Positions 44,608 to 54,996 are shown, counted from the first letter of the stretch. The stretch is DNA of 64,000 nucleotides from Streptococcus gallinaceus (GCF_024170225.1 NZ_JALJXU010000005.1:62001-126000); one strand, 5' to 3'. The notes: generated from the sequence alone by a model not told the origin. Translations and numbers: made by a program.

Positions 44608-44790
44608 TAGTGTAAAGTGCAAACGAGCTCAAACTTTCCTTTACAGATTTGGTGCGTATTATTCTTGCGTATCGGAGTCCTTTTAATTATTATTGTGGTA
44701 GATTACAATTATATCTCTATGAGATGTTTTTTATCTTCAAGTGGCTAACTTCATTTTAGAATTTTTCTTCATGTGCTTAGAGTGATATTC
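44608..44790. other. Intergenic stretch without recognised gene
   Basis: Part of the ~490-bp clpL-licT gap. It holds an inverted repeat TGTAAAG...CTTTACA (44611-44617 with 44638-44644) and short open stretches on both strands that I cannot assign. It may be decayed mobile DNA, but no family was recognised. Confidence 0.4.
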
Positions 44791-44792
44791 TT

Positions 44793-44831
44793 TTGAAAAC
44801 GCTTGACAGGAAATGAAGGAGATGATAAAAT
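44793..44831 (+). promoter_or_regulatory. licT-bglPA promoter with overlapping cre-like site
   Basis: TTGACA (44803-44808), a 17-bp spacer and TAAAAT (44826-44831). A cre-like TTGAAAACGCTTGAC (44793-44807) overlaps the -35 and fits most but not all consensus positions. Confidence 0.75.
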
Positions 44832-44894
44832 TAAAGTGTTCTCAGATGTGATTACTTCGGGTAAGCAGGCTAGAGACATAACAATCAGAGTATT

Positions 44895-44978
44895 AAAGGA
44901 TGTTATCACAACTTTGTGAGCAGGGACCTATTCGAAAAGTGCTTTTTGGGCAACTTTTGGATGGGTCATTTTTTATTG
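44895..44978 (+). promoter_or_regulatory. RAT antiterminator and overlapping terminator ahead of licT
   Basis: AAAGGATGTTATCAC...GAGCAGGGACCTA (44895-44930) resembles the LicT/BglG ribonucleic antiterminator. Its 3' end overlaps a 16-bp terminator stem, GACCTATTCGAAAAGT (44925-44940) with AACTTTTGGATGGGTC (44952-44967), followed by ATTTTTTATTG. RAT and terminator are mutually exclusive. A second TATAAT (44982-44987) with TTGGAT 18 bp upstream may give basal licT expression beyond the terminator. Confidence 0.88.
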
Positions 44979-45004
44979 TGATATAATGAAGGACTAGGAC
45001 TTTT

Positions 45005-45847
45005 ATGATTATAAAGCGAGTTTTAAACCATAATGCAGCCATTTCGACTAACCATCAAGGTCTAGACATTTTGTTGATGGGAAAAGGCATTGCATTTAAG
45101 AAAAAAGTTGGAGATAGTATTGACGTCCATGCTATTGAGACATCATTTGTTTTAAAAAACAGTGACAACATGAACCGATTTACGGAATTATTTATTACAG
45201 TTCCGCCAGAAGTTGTGGCATGCTCGGAAAGGATTATCAATCTAGGTAAAATTAAGCTAGGGAAGATGCTGGACGAGATTCTCTATATCAATTTGACGGA
45301 TCATATCCATTCTGCCATCGAACGGCACGAGCAAGGGATGCTCATTCAAAATCCCTTGAGGTGGGAAATTCAGCGGTATTATCCGGATGAATATGCGATT
45401 GGTATCAAGGCGCTCGAGCTGATTGGGCGTGATTTGGGGATTTCTCTTGCGCTTGATGAGGCAGCCTTTATTGCGACGCATTTTGTCAACGCTGGCTTGG
45501 ATAATCCATTTAATGAGCCCCAGAAAATCACGGAAATTGTGTCTTCTATCGAGCAAAAAGTGAAGACAACCTTTAAGACAGAATTGGACGAAGATTCGAT
45601 TGACTATTATCGTTTTATGACTCATGCCAAGCTGTTTGCACAACGGGTCTTGTCAGGAACAACTTACGACGATGATGATGCGGATTTACTCTTGGTTGTC
45701 AAGGCAAAATATCCTAAAGCCTACCAATGTGTCAAAGAAATCGGTAAGGATATGGCACGAGACTATCATTACCAGCTGAATGCAAGTGAACAATTGTATC
45801 TAACTGTACATGTGAAACGGTTAGTGAAAAATTTAAAGGAGACTTAA
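45005..45847 (+). CDS. licT: BglG/LicT family transcriptional antiterminator
   Basis: 280-aa RNA-binding antiterminator. The N-terminal CAT domain (~1-57) contains the RNA-binding core (VLNHNAAIS, GKGIAFKKKVGDSID). PRD1 (~65-170) has ERHEQGMLIQNPL and PRD2 (~172-280) has FMTHAKLFAQRV, each with histidines for PTS phosphorylation. It should read the RAT just upstream and is one nt from bglP. The SD is weak. Confidence 0.94.
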   Translation: MIIKRVLNHNAAISTNHQGLDILLMGKGIAFKKKVGDSIDVHAIETSFVLKNSDNMNRFTELFITVPPEVVACSERIINLGKIKLGKMLDEILYINLTDHIHSAIERHEQGMLIQNPLRWEIQRYYPDEYAIGIKALELIGRDLGISLALDEAAFIATHFVNAGLDNPFNEPQKITEIVSSIEQKVKTTFKTELDEDSIDYYRFMTHAKLFAQRVLSGTTYDDDDADLLLVVKAKYPKAYQCVKEIGKDMARDYHYQLNASEQLYLTVHVKRLVKNLKET

Positions 45848-45848
45848 T

Positions 45849-47711
45849 ATGACTTATAAAGAAACTGCCAAGGCTATTTTAGCTGCTGTTGGTGGCGAAA
45901 TAAATATTCAACGTGTGACACACTGTGTGACGCGTCTACGTCTCGTCCTTAAAGATGATGAACTGGTGGATGACCAGAGTGTCAAAGCCGTTCCAAACGT
46001 GATTGGCGTGATGCGCAAAAACGGCCAGTATCAAATTATTTTGGGAAATGATGTTAATAATTATTATCAAGCCTTTTTAAGCCTAGGGCATTTTGACAAT
46101 CAAGATGAAGCCCATCCTTCAAAAGCAAAAGGTACTATTATTGAGCGCTTGATTGAAACAATTGCGGGAGTGATTACACCGCTTATTCCAGCCCTTCTTG
46201 GTGGCGGAATGCTCAAAGTGGTGGGCATCTTGCTTCCTATGCTTGGCTTAGCGAGTGCGGATTCTCAAACCGTTGCCTTTATTAACTTCTTTGGCGATGC
46301 GGCTTATTATTTTATGCCTGTGATGATTGCTTATTCAGCAGCAGCGCGCTTTAAGGTGACACCTGTTTTAGCAGCGACGGTCGCAGGGATTTTATTGCAT
46401 CCTTCCTTTGTCGCAATGGTAGCAGAAGGTAAACCGTTGGCTCTATTTGGAGCACCAGTTACTCCTGCTAGCTATGGCTCATCTGTTATTCCGATTTTGA
46501 TCATGGTTTACTTGATGCAATACATTGAAAAATGGGTCAATCGTTTAGTTCCAAGCGTGATGAAGAGTTTCTTACAGCCAACCTTAATCATTTTGATTTC
46601 TGGCTTTTTGGCCTTAGTGGTTGTCGGTCCTATTGGTGTGATTATCGGTCAGGGGTTATCCAATACCATGCTCGCTATTTATCATGTAGCTCCGTGGTTA
46701 GCTCTAACTATTTTGGGAGCGATTATGCCACTTGTTGTCATGACAGGGATGCACTGGGCCTTTGCACCAATATTTTTGGCCGCTTCGATTGCGACACCAG
46801 ATGTATTGATTTTACCAGCAATGTTAGCTTCTAACTTGGCTCAAGGAGCAGCAGCTATTGCCGTAGCTTTCAAGGCGAAACAAAAACAAACACGTCAAGT
46901 TGCCCTTGCCGCAGGGATTTCAGCTTTGCTAGCGGGTATCACGGAACCTGCACTTTATGGTGTCACACTGAAATTTAAAAAGCCACTCTATGCAGCCATG
47001 ATTTCAGGTGGTCTGGTTGGAGCTTTTATTGGTTTTGTCAATCTTGCTTCTTATACCTTTGTTGTTCCTTCTATTATCGGTTTACCACAGTACATCGACC
47101 CATCAGGTGGAGCTAATTTTACAAATGCTTTGATTGCTGCAGCTGCGACGATTGTATTAACATTCATTTTGACTTGGTTCTTGGGAATTGAGGAAGAGTA
47201 TCCAAAGCAAGTAAGTGATGCAGCAGACATTTCTCAAGTTAAGAGTGGTTTATCGACTAAACAAACTCTATACGGTCCGATGGTAGGTGAGATGCTTCCT
47301 TTGGCAGCCGTTCCTGATGAGACCTTTTCTTCCAAGTTATTAGGAGAAGGTTTTGCTATTTTGCCAAGTCAGGGAGAAGTTTATGCTCCTTTTGATGGCG
47401 AAATCATCACATTTTTCCCTACCAAACACGCTATTGCTTTGAGAAATGAAGCTGGTGTAGAAGTCTTGATTCATGTCGGTATTGATACGGTTGAGTTAAA
47501 AGGAGAAGGTTTCGAGCAGTTAGTGTCTGTTGGTGATGTCGTGAAACGCGGTCAGCCACTTTTGCGAATGGATACTGATTTTATTGCTTCAAAAGGCTAT
47601 TCCCTCATCAGTCCTATGGTCGTGACCAATTCGGCTGAGCAGTTGGAGATTATCATTCAAGATGATAAAAAAATGGTAAGCAAAGAGGATGCTTTGTTAG
47701 TAATTTTATAA
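45849..47711 (+). CDS. bglP: PTS beta-glucoside transporter, fused IIBCA
   Basis: 620-aa permease for aryl-beta-glucosides. IIB (~1-85, phospho-Cys in VTHCVTRLR ~26), IIC (~100-450, about ten helices) and IIA (~480-620, active His in VLIHVGIDTVELKG ~542). Domain order differs from ptsG (IICBA), as expected for this family. It takes up and phosphorylates its substrate for BglA. Starts 1 nt after licT. Confidence 0.94.
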   Translation: MTYKETAKAILAAVGGEINIQRVTHCVTRLRLVLKDDELVDDQSVKAVPNVIGVMRKNGQYQIILGNDVNNYYQAFLSLGHFDNQDEAHPSKAKGTIIERLIETIAGVITPLIPALLGGGMLKVVGILLPMLGLASADSQTVAFINFFGDAAYYFMPVMIAYSAAARFKVTPVLAATVAGILLHPSFVAMVAEGKPLALFGAPVTPASYGSSVIPILIMVYLMQYIEKWVNRLVPSVMKSFLQPTLIILISGFLALVVVGPIGVIIGQGLSNTMLAIYHVAPWLALTILGAIMPLVVMTGMHWAFAPIFLAASIATPDVLILPAMLASNLAQGAAAIAVAFKAKQKQTRQVALAAGISALLAGITEPALYGVTLKFKKPLYAAMISGGLVGAFIGFVNLASYTFVVPSIIGLPQYIDPSGGANFTNALIAAAATIVLTFILTWFLGIEEEYPKQVSDAADISQVKSGLSTKQTLYGPMVGEMLPLAAVPDETFSSKLLGEGFAILPSQGEVYAPFDGEIITFFPTKHAIALRNEAGVEVLIHVGIDTVELKGEGFEQLVSVGDVVKRGQPLLRMDTDFIASKGYSLISPMVVTNSAEQLEIIIQDDKKMVSKEDALLVIL

Positions 47712-47716
47712 CATAA

Positions 47717-49156
<1,440 letters not shown>

Positions 49157-49344
49157 GATTATATCTGAAAGTCTTGTAACTTTCCTTAAATTTTTGTTTC
49201 GTTATAAAATGTGACGTACTTGATATACTATCTTTATTAAGTTTTCGATAGAAAGTTTTTGAAGTATAGATATCTTGGTCACTATGTAATAAGACTTAAG
49301 ATTCTAAATCTAATTAATTAAGTGTCTCCAGTCCAAAAGTATTG
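49157..49344. other. Intergenic sequence after bglA with no clear gene
   Basis: AT-rich, with stop codons in all frames and no recognised promoter or terminator. It lies directly before the tnpA remnant and may be the 5' part of the same decayed element, but no transposase N-terminus can be read. Confidence 0.4.
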
Positions 49345-49535
49345 CCGTATGTATCTGAAGAGGAAACATACTACCAGACCATGTTCATATGTTAGTGAGT
49401 ATTCCAATACGAATCGGTGTGTCTTGCTTTTTTATGGGATTGTTGAAAGGAAAGGGGGCTCTGATGATGTTTGACAAACACATCAATCTCAAATAGAAAT
49501 TTGGCAATTGCCATTTCTGGTTATATGGGCTTGTT
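49345..49535 (+). pseudogene. IS200/IS605-family transposase TnpA remnant
   Basis: In one frame from 49359 the translation reads RGNILPDHVHMLVSIPIRIG (49359-49418), then MGLLKGKGALMMFDKHINLK. After a stop (49494) it continues KFGNCHFW. This is the core of the TnpA HUH transposase (DHVHMLVSIP, ...LKGKS..MIFD.H.NLK.KFGN.HFW). An upstream TGA (49356), the internal TAG and loss of both ends mark it as decayed. The catalytic HUH here is HVH. It sits in the bglA-DUF2812 gap. Confidence 0.85.
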
Positions 49536-49568
49536 GGCCTTGTACAAACCGCCCGTTTTCACGGATAG

Positions 49569-50174
49569 TTATGACTTACTTTTATGAGCAATTTGGAGGT
49601 AAAAAATGGCGAGCGCCAAGAAGAAATAGGGGATAAATCCACTTCTTAAGAGAGCGAAGGGGAGTTCAAATAAGAAGGATGCCCAAAAGTGATAACCTTG
49701 TCTTTCCCATAGACCGGGTGTGAGAAACCAACTTGTGGGGTTCAGCAGTTGGTAGCCGTGCTGACGAGCAGTAGTCGTTTGAGAGATGTAAAAAATTAAG
49801 AAAATCGTGAAATAGGTATAGCAGTAATGTTGGTAACGTTTGTAGAAAGCCTTGGTCGACTCTTCGTCTGAAAAAATGACATCTTCCTTAGCTTTTTCAG
49901 TTTTAAGAAAATACTGGGTTCCGCTATAGCGACTTCCAGCTACATGCAGCCAGCCACTATCTGTAAACAGCGTCAGGTATTCTTGGTAAGCCTCTTTTGT
50001 GAAGTATTCATGAAAATCAAGTCGAACAATCGCAGACTCCGGACTTGTGCTAGGTTGGAACTGGTAGGAGCAGAGGAAAGGATTGACCTTGGTCAAACGA
50101 TAACCTTGGGCTTGCATGTCATTGATCCATTGTTCTTCGTCCTGTAGAGAGGTAAAAATTTTGTGTTTTTTCAT
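49569..50174 (-). CDS. DUF2812 membrane protein, PadR partner
   Basis: 201 aa. The N-terminal soluble part (~1-110) fits DUF2812 (LQDEEQWINDMQAQGYRL; WLHVAGSRYSGTQYFLK). Hydrophobic segments follow near 115-135, 150-175 and 178-196. DUF2812 proteins are often encoded after PadR-type regulators, as here (9 bp gap), and may act as anti-repressor or membrane sensor. Biochemical role unknown. Confidence 0.85.
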   Translation of the reverse strand: MKKHKIFTSLQDEEQWINDMQAQGYRLTKVNPFLCSYQFQPSTSPESAIVRLDFHEYFTKEAYQEYLTLFTDSGWLHVAGSRYSGTQYFLKTEKAKEDVIFSDEESTKAFYKRYQHYCYTYFTIFLIFYISQTTTARQHGYQLLNPTSWFLTPGLWERQGYHFWASFLFELPFALLRSGFIPYFFLALAIFYLQIAHKSKS

Positions 50175-50183
50175 GGTAGACTC

Positions 50184-50495
50184 CTAGAAATGTAATTTTT
50201 CAGCAAGTTGGCTCAATTTACGAATGCGCTCGGTTTCGAGCTGGAGAATTTCCCGACCGCTAGTTGTAATCTGGTAGACCTTGCGACGTTTGTCTTCGCT
50301 AGGGACAGAATGGATCCAGCCGAGTTTTAAAAGATTTTCAATGGCTCCGTACATGGTTCCGGCTGCGATTTTGACATCTCCTTTGCTCAATTCTTCTATA
50401 TCTTGCATGATGGCGTAACCGTGTGCGGGCTCGAGTAATGCTAGTAAGATATAGTAGGTCGTTTCCGTTAAGGGCAAGTATTTATTTCGTTTCAT
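50184..50495 (-). CDS. PadR family transcriptional regulator
   Basis: 103-aa winged helix protein. PadR pattern LTETTYYILLALLEPAHGYAIMQDI, GTMYGAIENLLKLGWI and KRRKVYQITTSGREIL. Short form (PadR-s2) with one C-terminal dimer helix. AAGGAG precedes the ATG. Two matching palindromes in its promoter region suggest autorepression. Target operon is padR-DUF2812. Confidence 0.92.
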   Translation of the reverse strand: MKRNKYLPLTETTYYILLALLEPAHGYAIMQDIEELSKGDVKIAAGTMYGAIENLLKLGWIHSVPSEDKRRKVYQITTSGREILQLETERIRKLSQLAEKLHF

Positions 50496-50511
50496 AGGAA
50501 ATATCTCCTTT

Positions 50512-50573
50512 CTATACAGTTTAACTTTATAGTTCTATTGTATATCGTTGGACTATACATGTCAACTGTATAG
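50512..50573 (-). promoter_or_regulatory. padR promoter with two PadR-type operators
   Basis: Minus strand TTGACA (50565-50560), 17-bp spacer, TACAAT (50542-50537). Operator 1 is CTATACA-N7-TGTATAG (50553-50573), covering the -35. Operator 2 is CTATACA-N7-TTTATAG (50512-50532), between the -10 and the SD. The two share arms and spacing and are 41 bp apart. Confidence 0.82.
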
Positions 50574-50591
50574 TGAAAAATCTTTCCTTTC

Positions 50592-50620
50592 TTCTCAAAA
50601 ATCCAAGAATGTGGTATAAT
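50592..50620 (+). promoter_or_regulatory. yebC promoter
   Basis: TTCTCA (50592-50597), 17-bp spacer, TATAAT (50615-50620) with extended -10 TGG. Confidence 0.72.
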
Positions 50621-50686
50621 AGGGCAGTCTGAAATTAGTTCTGCTATTTTCAAAATAAGAAAAACATCATATAAGAGGTGAATCCC

Positions 50687-51403
50687 ATGGGACGTAAATG
50701 GGCCAATATCGTAGCTAAGAAAACAGCTAAAGACGGTGCAAACTCAAAAGTTTATGCAAAATTCGGTGTAGAAATCTATGTAGCCGCTAAAAAAGGTGAT
50801 CCAGATCCAGAAAGCAATGCAGCGCTCAAATTCGTAGTGGATCGTGCCAAGCAAGCACAAGTACCACGCCACGTTATCGATAAAGCCATTGATAAGGCTA
50901 AGGGAAATACAGATGAAACCTTCGTGGAAGGTCGTTACGAAGGATTTGGACCAAATGGTTCTATGATTATCGTGGATACCTTGACATCAAATGTGAATCG
51001 TACAGCTGCCAACGTTCGTGCTGCTTATGGTAAAAACGGTGGAAATATGGGTGCATCTGGTTCCGTTTCGTATCTCTTTGACAAAAAAGGGGTTATCGTA
51101 TTTGCCGGTGACGATGCAGATAGCATCTTCGAACTGTTGCTAGAAGCGGATGTGGAAGTGGATGATGTAGAAGCAGAAGAAGGTTCAATCACTGTTTACA
51201 CTGCTCCAACAGATCTTCATAAAGGGATTGAAGCCCTTCGCGCAAATGGTATTGAAGAATTCCAAGTGACAGAGTTAGAAATGATTCCTCAATCAGAAGT
51301 TGTCCTTGAAGGTGATGACTTGGCTACCTTTGAAAAACTCTACGACGCCCTTGAGGACGACGAAGATGTACAAAAAATCTATACAAACGTAGAAGGATTT
51401 TAA
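50687..51403 (+). CDS. yebC: YebC/PmpR family protein
   Basis: 238-aa YebC/TACO1 family protein. It has [26 protein letters not shown]-type N-terminus, the [27 protein letters not shown]-like centre and an acidic C-terminus. It is described both as a DNA-binding regulator and, more recently, as a translation factor for proline-rich stalls. I start it at ATG 50687; the GTG three codons earlier lies in the ribosome binding region. Monocistronic. Confidence 0.94.
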   Translation: MGRKWANIVAKKTAKDGANSKVYAKFGVEIYVAAKKGDPDPESNAALKFVVDRAKQAQVPRHVIDKAIDKAKGNTDETFVEGRYEGFGPNGSMIIVDTLTSNVNRTAANVRAAYGKNGGNMGASGSVSYLFDKKGVIVFAGDDADSIFELLLEADVEVDDVEAEEGSITVYTAPTDLHKGIEALRANGIEEFQVTELEMIPQSEVVLEGDDLATFEKLYDALEDDEDVQKIYTNVEGF

Positions 51404-51407
51404 GATG

Positions 51408-51435
51408 AAAGACTGGACTTTGTCCGGTCTTTTTT
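51408..51435 (+). terminator. Terminator after yebC
   Basis: AAAGACTGGAC pairs with GTCCGGTCTTT across a 3-nt loop, then T-run. Confidence 0.9.
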
Positions 51436-51490
51436 GCATGTCAATCATTTAGGTATTAAAATTTTTTAAGAGTTCTTTAATTCTATATAT

Positions 51491-51519
51491 TTGTCAAGAA
51501 CTAGTGAAACTGATAAGAT
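51491..51519 (+). promoter_or_regulatory. Promoter of the peptide ABC transporter operon
   Basis: TTGTCA (51491-51496), exact 17-bp spacer, TAAGAT (51514-51519); the first gene starts 40 nt downstream. Confidence 0.75.
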
Positions 51520-51558
51520 AATGACCATACCTATTAAGAAAAGTTTAAGGAGACAGAG

Positions 51559-53130
51559 ATGAAGAAAAAGTTAGTTGCAGGTCTGCTTTCAGCCGTAGCA
51601 GTGGTAACCTTGGCTGCTTGTGGTTCAGCTTCAAGCACTAAAACAAGCTCGTCTACTACAGCAGCAAGCTCAGGAACATTTACCTATGCAATCAATGGAG
51701 ACCCAAGTTCAACCAATCCAATCAATACCAGTGACCGTTGGGGATTAACCTTGACAAACATGATTTACTCACCGCTTGTGCGCGTGGAGGCAGATGGTTC
51801 TTATGTCAATGAATTAGCAGATAGCTACGAAATCGCAAAAGATGGTCTTTCCATCACCGTTAAATTGCGCCAGGATGTCAAATGGTCTGATGGTGAGAAA
51901 TTCACTGCGGATGATGTCATCTTTACCTACGAGCAAAAAGCTAAAAAAGAAAATGGGAATGCGGATGGTCTTTGGATCAACGACAAACCTGTAACCTTTG
52001 AAAAAGTGGATGATTACACGGTTAAATTTATCCTTCCATCTGTTAGTGCAGCGGCCTTGGACAATATTGTTACCGAGACCTACATTGTACCAAAACACGC
52101 TTACAATGATGAACCTGACTTCTCCGTTAGCCAGTTGACAAACGAGGCAGTTGGAACAGGGCCTTATAAGTTAGTAGAATACAAGCACGGTGAGTACATC
52201 AAGTTGGCTGCCAATGAAAATTATTACAAAGGCAAGGCTAAGATTGAAAATCTAGTACTTCGTATCATCTCAAGTGCAGATACGACAAAAGTTGCCCTTC
52301 AAACAGGTGAAGTGGATGCAGCCTTCGTATTGCCAACGGATATCGCTGACTTAAATAAGAACAAAATCACGACCTATGCTTACACTGAAAATCGTGTCGG
52401 CTACATGGGACTCAATACATTGACAGAGGAATTGAAAGATGTTCGTGTTCGTCAAGCGGTTCTCTATGCTCTCAACAAAGATGAGATGAACCAAGCGGCT
52501 TATTTGGATAAAGAATACTATGAAACACCTTATTCATTCTTGCCAGTAGCCAACCCATATCAAACTAAAAAAGTTGAAAAATACAGCCAAAACCTCGAAA
52601 AGGCTAAAAAATTATTAGCAGAAGCTGGTGTGTCTAACTTGAAACTCAATCTAGCTTACTCAGCTTCAGATGTAGCACAAACCTTGCAAGCAACCTTGAT
52701 TCAAGAACAACTTGCTAAGGTAGGCATCACGGTTGAACTTGCTGGAGGAGACTCAACGGCCATTTCAACTGAAATCCGTAAACCGGACTCAACTATGTAT
52801 GACCTTTTCTTGAACGGTTATATCATGGGGAATGACCCTGAACAATATGCTCGACTTTTCAAATCAGGTGGTGGTTCAAACTACTTCCACTTGAAGTCAA
52901 GTAAGGTTGATGAGTTCTTTAGCCAAGGAGCTGTTGAGTTGGACAAGGAAAAACGTGAAAAAATTTACGATGACTTGCAAGCAAGCTTAGCCGATGAGGC
53001 AGCCATTTACCCAATTGTTGACAACAAGAAAATCTTGGCGGTTAACAAACGGATTGGCAATGTTGAAAAAGCTGGTTTGATTCCAATTTATACTTTTGAA
53101 GATCCGTCAAAACTTACAGTTAAAAACTAG
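51559..53130 (+). CDS. Peptide ABC transporter substrate-binding lipoprotein (DppA/OppA type)
   Basis: 523-aa lipoprotein of the SBP family 5. Signal peptide with lipobox LAAC (Cys ~21), a Ser/Thr-rich linker, then the binding domain (PLVRVEADGSYVNELADSYE; GTGPYKLVEYKHGEYIKLAANENYYKG). It binds oligo- or dipeptides outside the membrane and feeds the four downstream components. AAGGAG precedes the ATG. Substrate range is not deducible. Confidence 0.92.
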   Translation: MKKKLVAGLLSAVAVVTLAACGSASSTKTSSSTTAASSGTFTYAINGDPSSTNPINTSDRWGLTLTNMIYSPLVRVEADGSYVNELADSYEIAKDGLSITVKLRQDVKWSDGEKFTADDVIFTYEQKAKKENGNADGLWINDKPVTFEKVDDYTVKFILPSVSAAALDNIVTETYIVPKHAYNDEPDFSVSQLTNEAVGTGPYKLVEYKHGEYIKLAANENYYKGKAKIENLVLRIISSADTTKVALQTGEVDAAFVLPTDIADLNKNKITTYAYTENRVGYMGLNTLTEELKDVRVRQAVLYALNKDEMNQAAYLDKEYYETPYSFLPVANPYQTKKVEKYSQNLEKAKKLLAEAGVSNLKLNLAYSASDVAQTLQATLIQEQLAKVGITVELAGGDSTAISTEIRKPDSTMYDLFLNGYIMGNDPEQYARLFKSGGGSNYFHLKSSKVDEFFSQGAVELDKEKREKIYDDLQASLADEAAIYPIVDNKKILAVNKRIGNVEKAGLIPIYTFEDPSKLTVKN

Positions 53131-53194
53131 GTGGACAAGATGATAGACCTGAGACTGGACATTGCTCCAGTTTTAGGCATTTATAGGAGAAAAA

Positions 53195-54154
53195 ATGTTC
53201 AAATATATTTTAAAGCGAATTGCCCAAGCTATTCCCTTATTGCTGGTCATTTCCTTTATCGTATTTTCCCTGATTCAACTGGCTCCCTATGATGTCATTG
53301 ATTCGCTCGCGACGCCTAATATGACACTAGAGCAGATCGAGATATTGAAGGAGCAGCATGGGTTGAACCAGCCTTTCTTTAGTCAGTACTTGATTTGGTT
53401 GAAAGGGATTTTGACGGGAGATTTTGGGAATTCACTTTTGACCCAGCACAGCATCGCGGCGGATTTGGCGGAAAAGATTCCTCATACGATTTCCTTGGTC
53501 TTGCCTGCTTATGTGACAGCTTTGGTTTTAGCGATTGTCTTGGGGCTTGTGTCGGCAGCCAATCGTGGGAAATGGGTAGACCGTATGATTGATGGTTTTG
53601 CCTCTTTTGGAATTGCCGTTCCGACTTTCTGGTTTGCCATGATTTTGATTTACATTTTTGGCTACCGCTTGAATGCCTTACCTTTCATCGGCATGCATAC
53701 GCTGGGCAAGGAAGGTGATGTTGGCGATTTTCTTGCACATTTTGCTCTGCCCTACATCACCTTGACCATGGCCTTTATGCCTGAGTTAATCCGTTATATT
53801 CGGACGGCGGCTATCGTAGAGGTGGACAAGGACTATGTGACGGTTCAAGAGGCTTTTCAAGCGTCTCGCGCAGCTATTTTCGGCAGACATATCTCGCGTA
53901 ATGTTTTGATTCCGATTGTGACGCAGATTGGGATGGCGCTTCCTATGCTGGTAACTGGGGCTTTGATTACAGAAACAATCTATGCTTGGCCAGGTGTTGG
54001 CCCTTATCTGACAACTGCAACGCGGAGCTTGGACTACCCTGTTATTATGGCGGTCATGCTCTTGTCGGCAACCTTGGTCATTTTAGGAAATCTTTTATCG
54101 GATATCCTCTATTCAATCGTTGACCCACGTATTACCAAAGGAGGACAGGGATGA
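53195..54154 (+). CDS. Peptide ABC transporter permease (DppB/OppB type)
   Basis: 319-aa inner membrane permease with six hydrophobic segments, N-terminal LKRIAQAIPLLLVISFIVFSL. The cytoplasmic EAA loop is at ~220-240 (VQEAFQASRAAIFGRHISRN), contacting the ATPases. Overlaps the next permease gene by 4 nt. Follows the SBP after 64 bp. Confidence 0.93.
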   Translation: MFKYILKRIAQAIPLLLVISFIVFSLIQLAPYDVIDSLATPNMTLEQIEILKEQHGLNQPFFSQYLIWLKGILTGDFGNSLLTQHSIAADLAEKIPHTISLVLPAYVTALVLAIVLGLVSAANRGKWVDRMIDGFASFGIAVPTFWFAMILIYIFGYRLNALPFIGMHTLGKEGDVGDFLAHFALPYITLTMAFMPELIRYIRTAAIVEVDKDYVTVQEAFQASRAAIFGRHISRNVLIPIVTQIGMALPMLVTGALITETIYAWPGVGPYLTTATRSLDYPVIMAVMLLSATLVILGNLLSDILYSIVDPRITKGGQG

Positions 54155-54996
54155 CATTTTTCAAAAAATTAAAAGAAGAATTGTTGGCTTCTCCCCTCTA
54201 TTTATTCTCAGCGGGATTTTTAGTATTGTTGTTGATTCTATCATTGGTTGCACCACTTATTCCTATTGATCCAAACGCAACCAATGTCAGTCAGATGAAT
54301 CAAGCGCCAAGCCTGGCCCATATTTTCGGGACAGACAATGTCGGACGTGATTACTTTATTCGAGTGGCCTACGGTGGGAGAATTTCACTTTTAGTCGGAG
54401 TTTTGGCCATGCTAGCTTCTGTTACGATAGGTAGTCTGGTTGGTCTGACAGCTGGTTTCTTCGGTGGAAAGATTGACAATGTGTTGATGCGTATTGTGGA
54501 TGTCTTGTCTTCAATTCCTTGGTTGGTGCTGGTCATTGTGTTGAGTGTCTTTTTGAAACCAGGATTGACGACGATCATTATTGTTATCGGTGGCTTTTCA
54601 TGGATGTCCATTGCGCGGCTGATTCGTGCGGAGACCTTGGCTGCCAAGGTGCATGATTATGTCCAATATGCGTCCTTTATCGGCGTCAAACGTTCGGTGA
54701 TTATTGGTCGTCATATTTTACCGGCAATTTTGCCAACCTTGATTGTGGCGGCATCAGCTAGCATTTCCTCTGCCATTATGACAGAGTCAGCTCTGAGTTT
54801 CTTAGGGATTGGGATTCAGCAGCCCTTGGCATCGTGGGGAAGTCTCTTGCAAAATGCCCAATCGACCTTGCAAAGTGCTCCTTACATGGCCATTTTACCG
54901 GGATTGTTTATCCTGTTTACGATTTATTCCTTCAACAATCTTGGAGATTTGATTCGCGATAGTTTGCAAAAGGAGGTGACTGTTGATGACAACTAG
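54151..54996 (+). CDS. Peptide ABC transporter permease (DppC/OppC type)
   Basis: 281-aa permease. N-terminal OppC-N segment (LYLFSAGFLVLLLILSLVAPL), FGTDNVGRDYFIRVAYGGRISL (~50-71) and the EAA-type loop YVQYASFIGVKRSVIIGRHILP. It pairs with the preceding permease. It overlaps the ATPase gene by 11 nt. Confidence 0.93.
   Translation: MTFFKKLKEELLASPLYLFSAGFLVLLLILSLVAPLIPIDPNATNVSQMNQAPSLAHIFGTDNVGRDYFIRVAYGGRISLLVGVLAMLASVTIGSLVGLTAGFFGGKIDNVLMRIVDVLSSIPWLVLVIVLSVFLKPGLTTIIIVIGGFSWMSIARLIRAETLAAKVHDYVQYASFIGVKRSVIIGRHILPAILPTLIVAASASISSAIMTESALSFLGIGIQQPLASWGSLLQNAQSTLQSAPYMAILPGLFILFTIYSFNNLGDLIRDSLQKEVTVDDN

Noticed and set aside
44608-44720. Short open frames in the clpL-licT gap
   Set aside because: No SD, no recognisable family and stop codons nearby; kept only as unexplained intergenic sequence.
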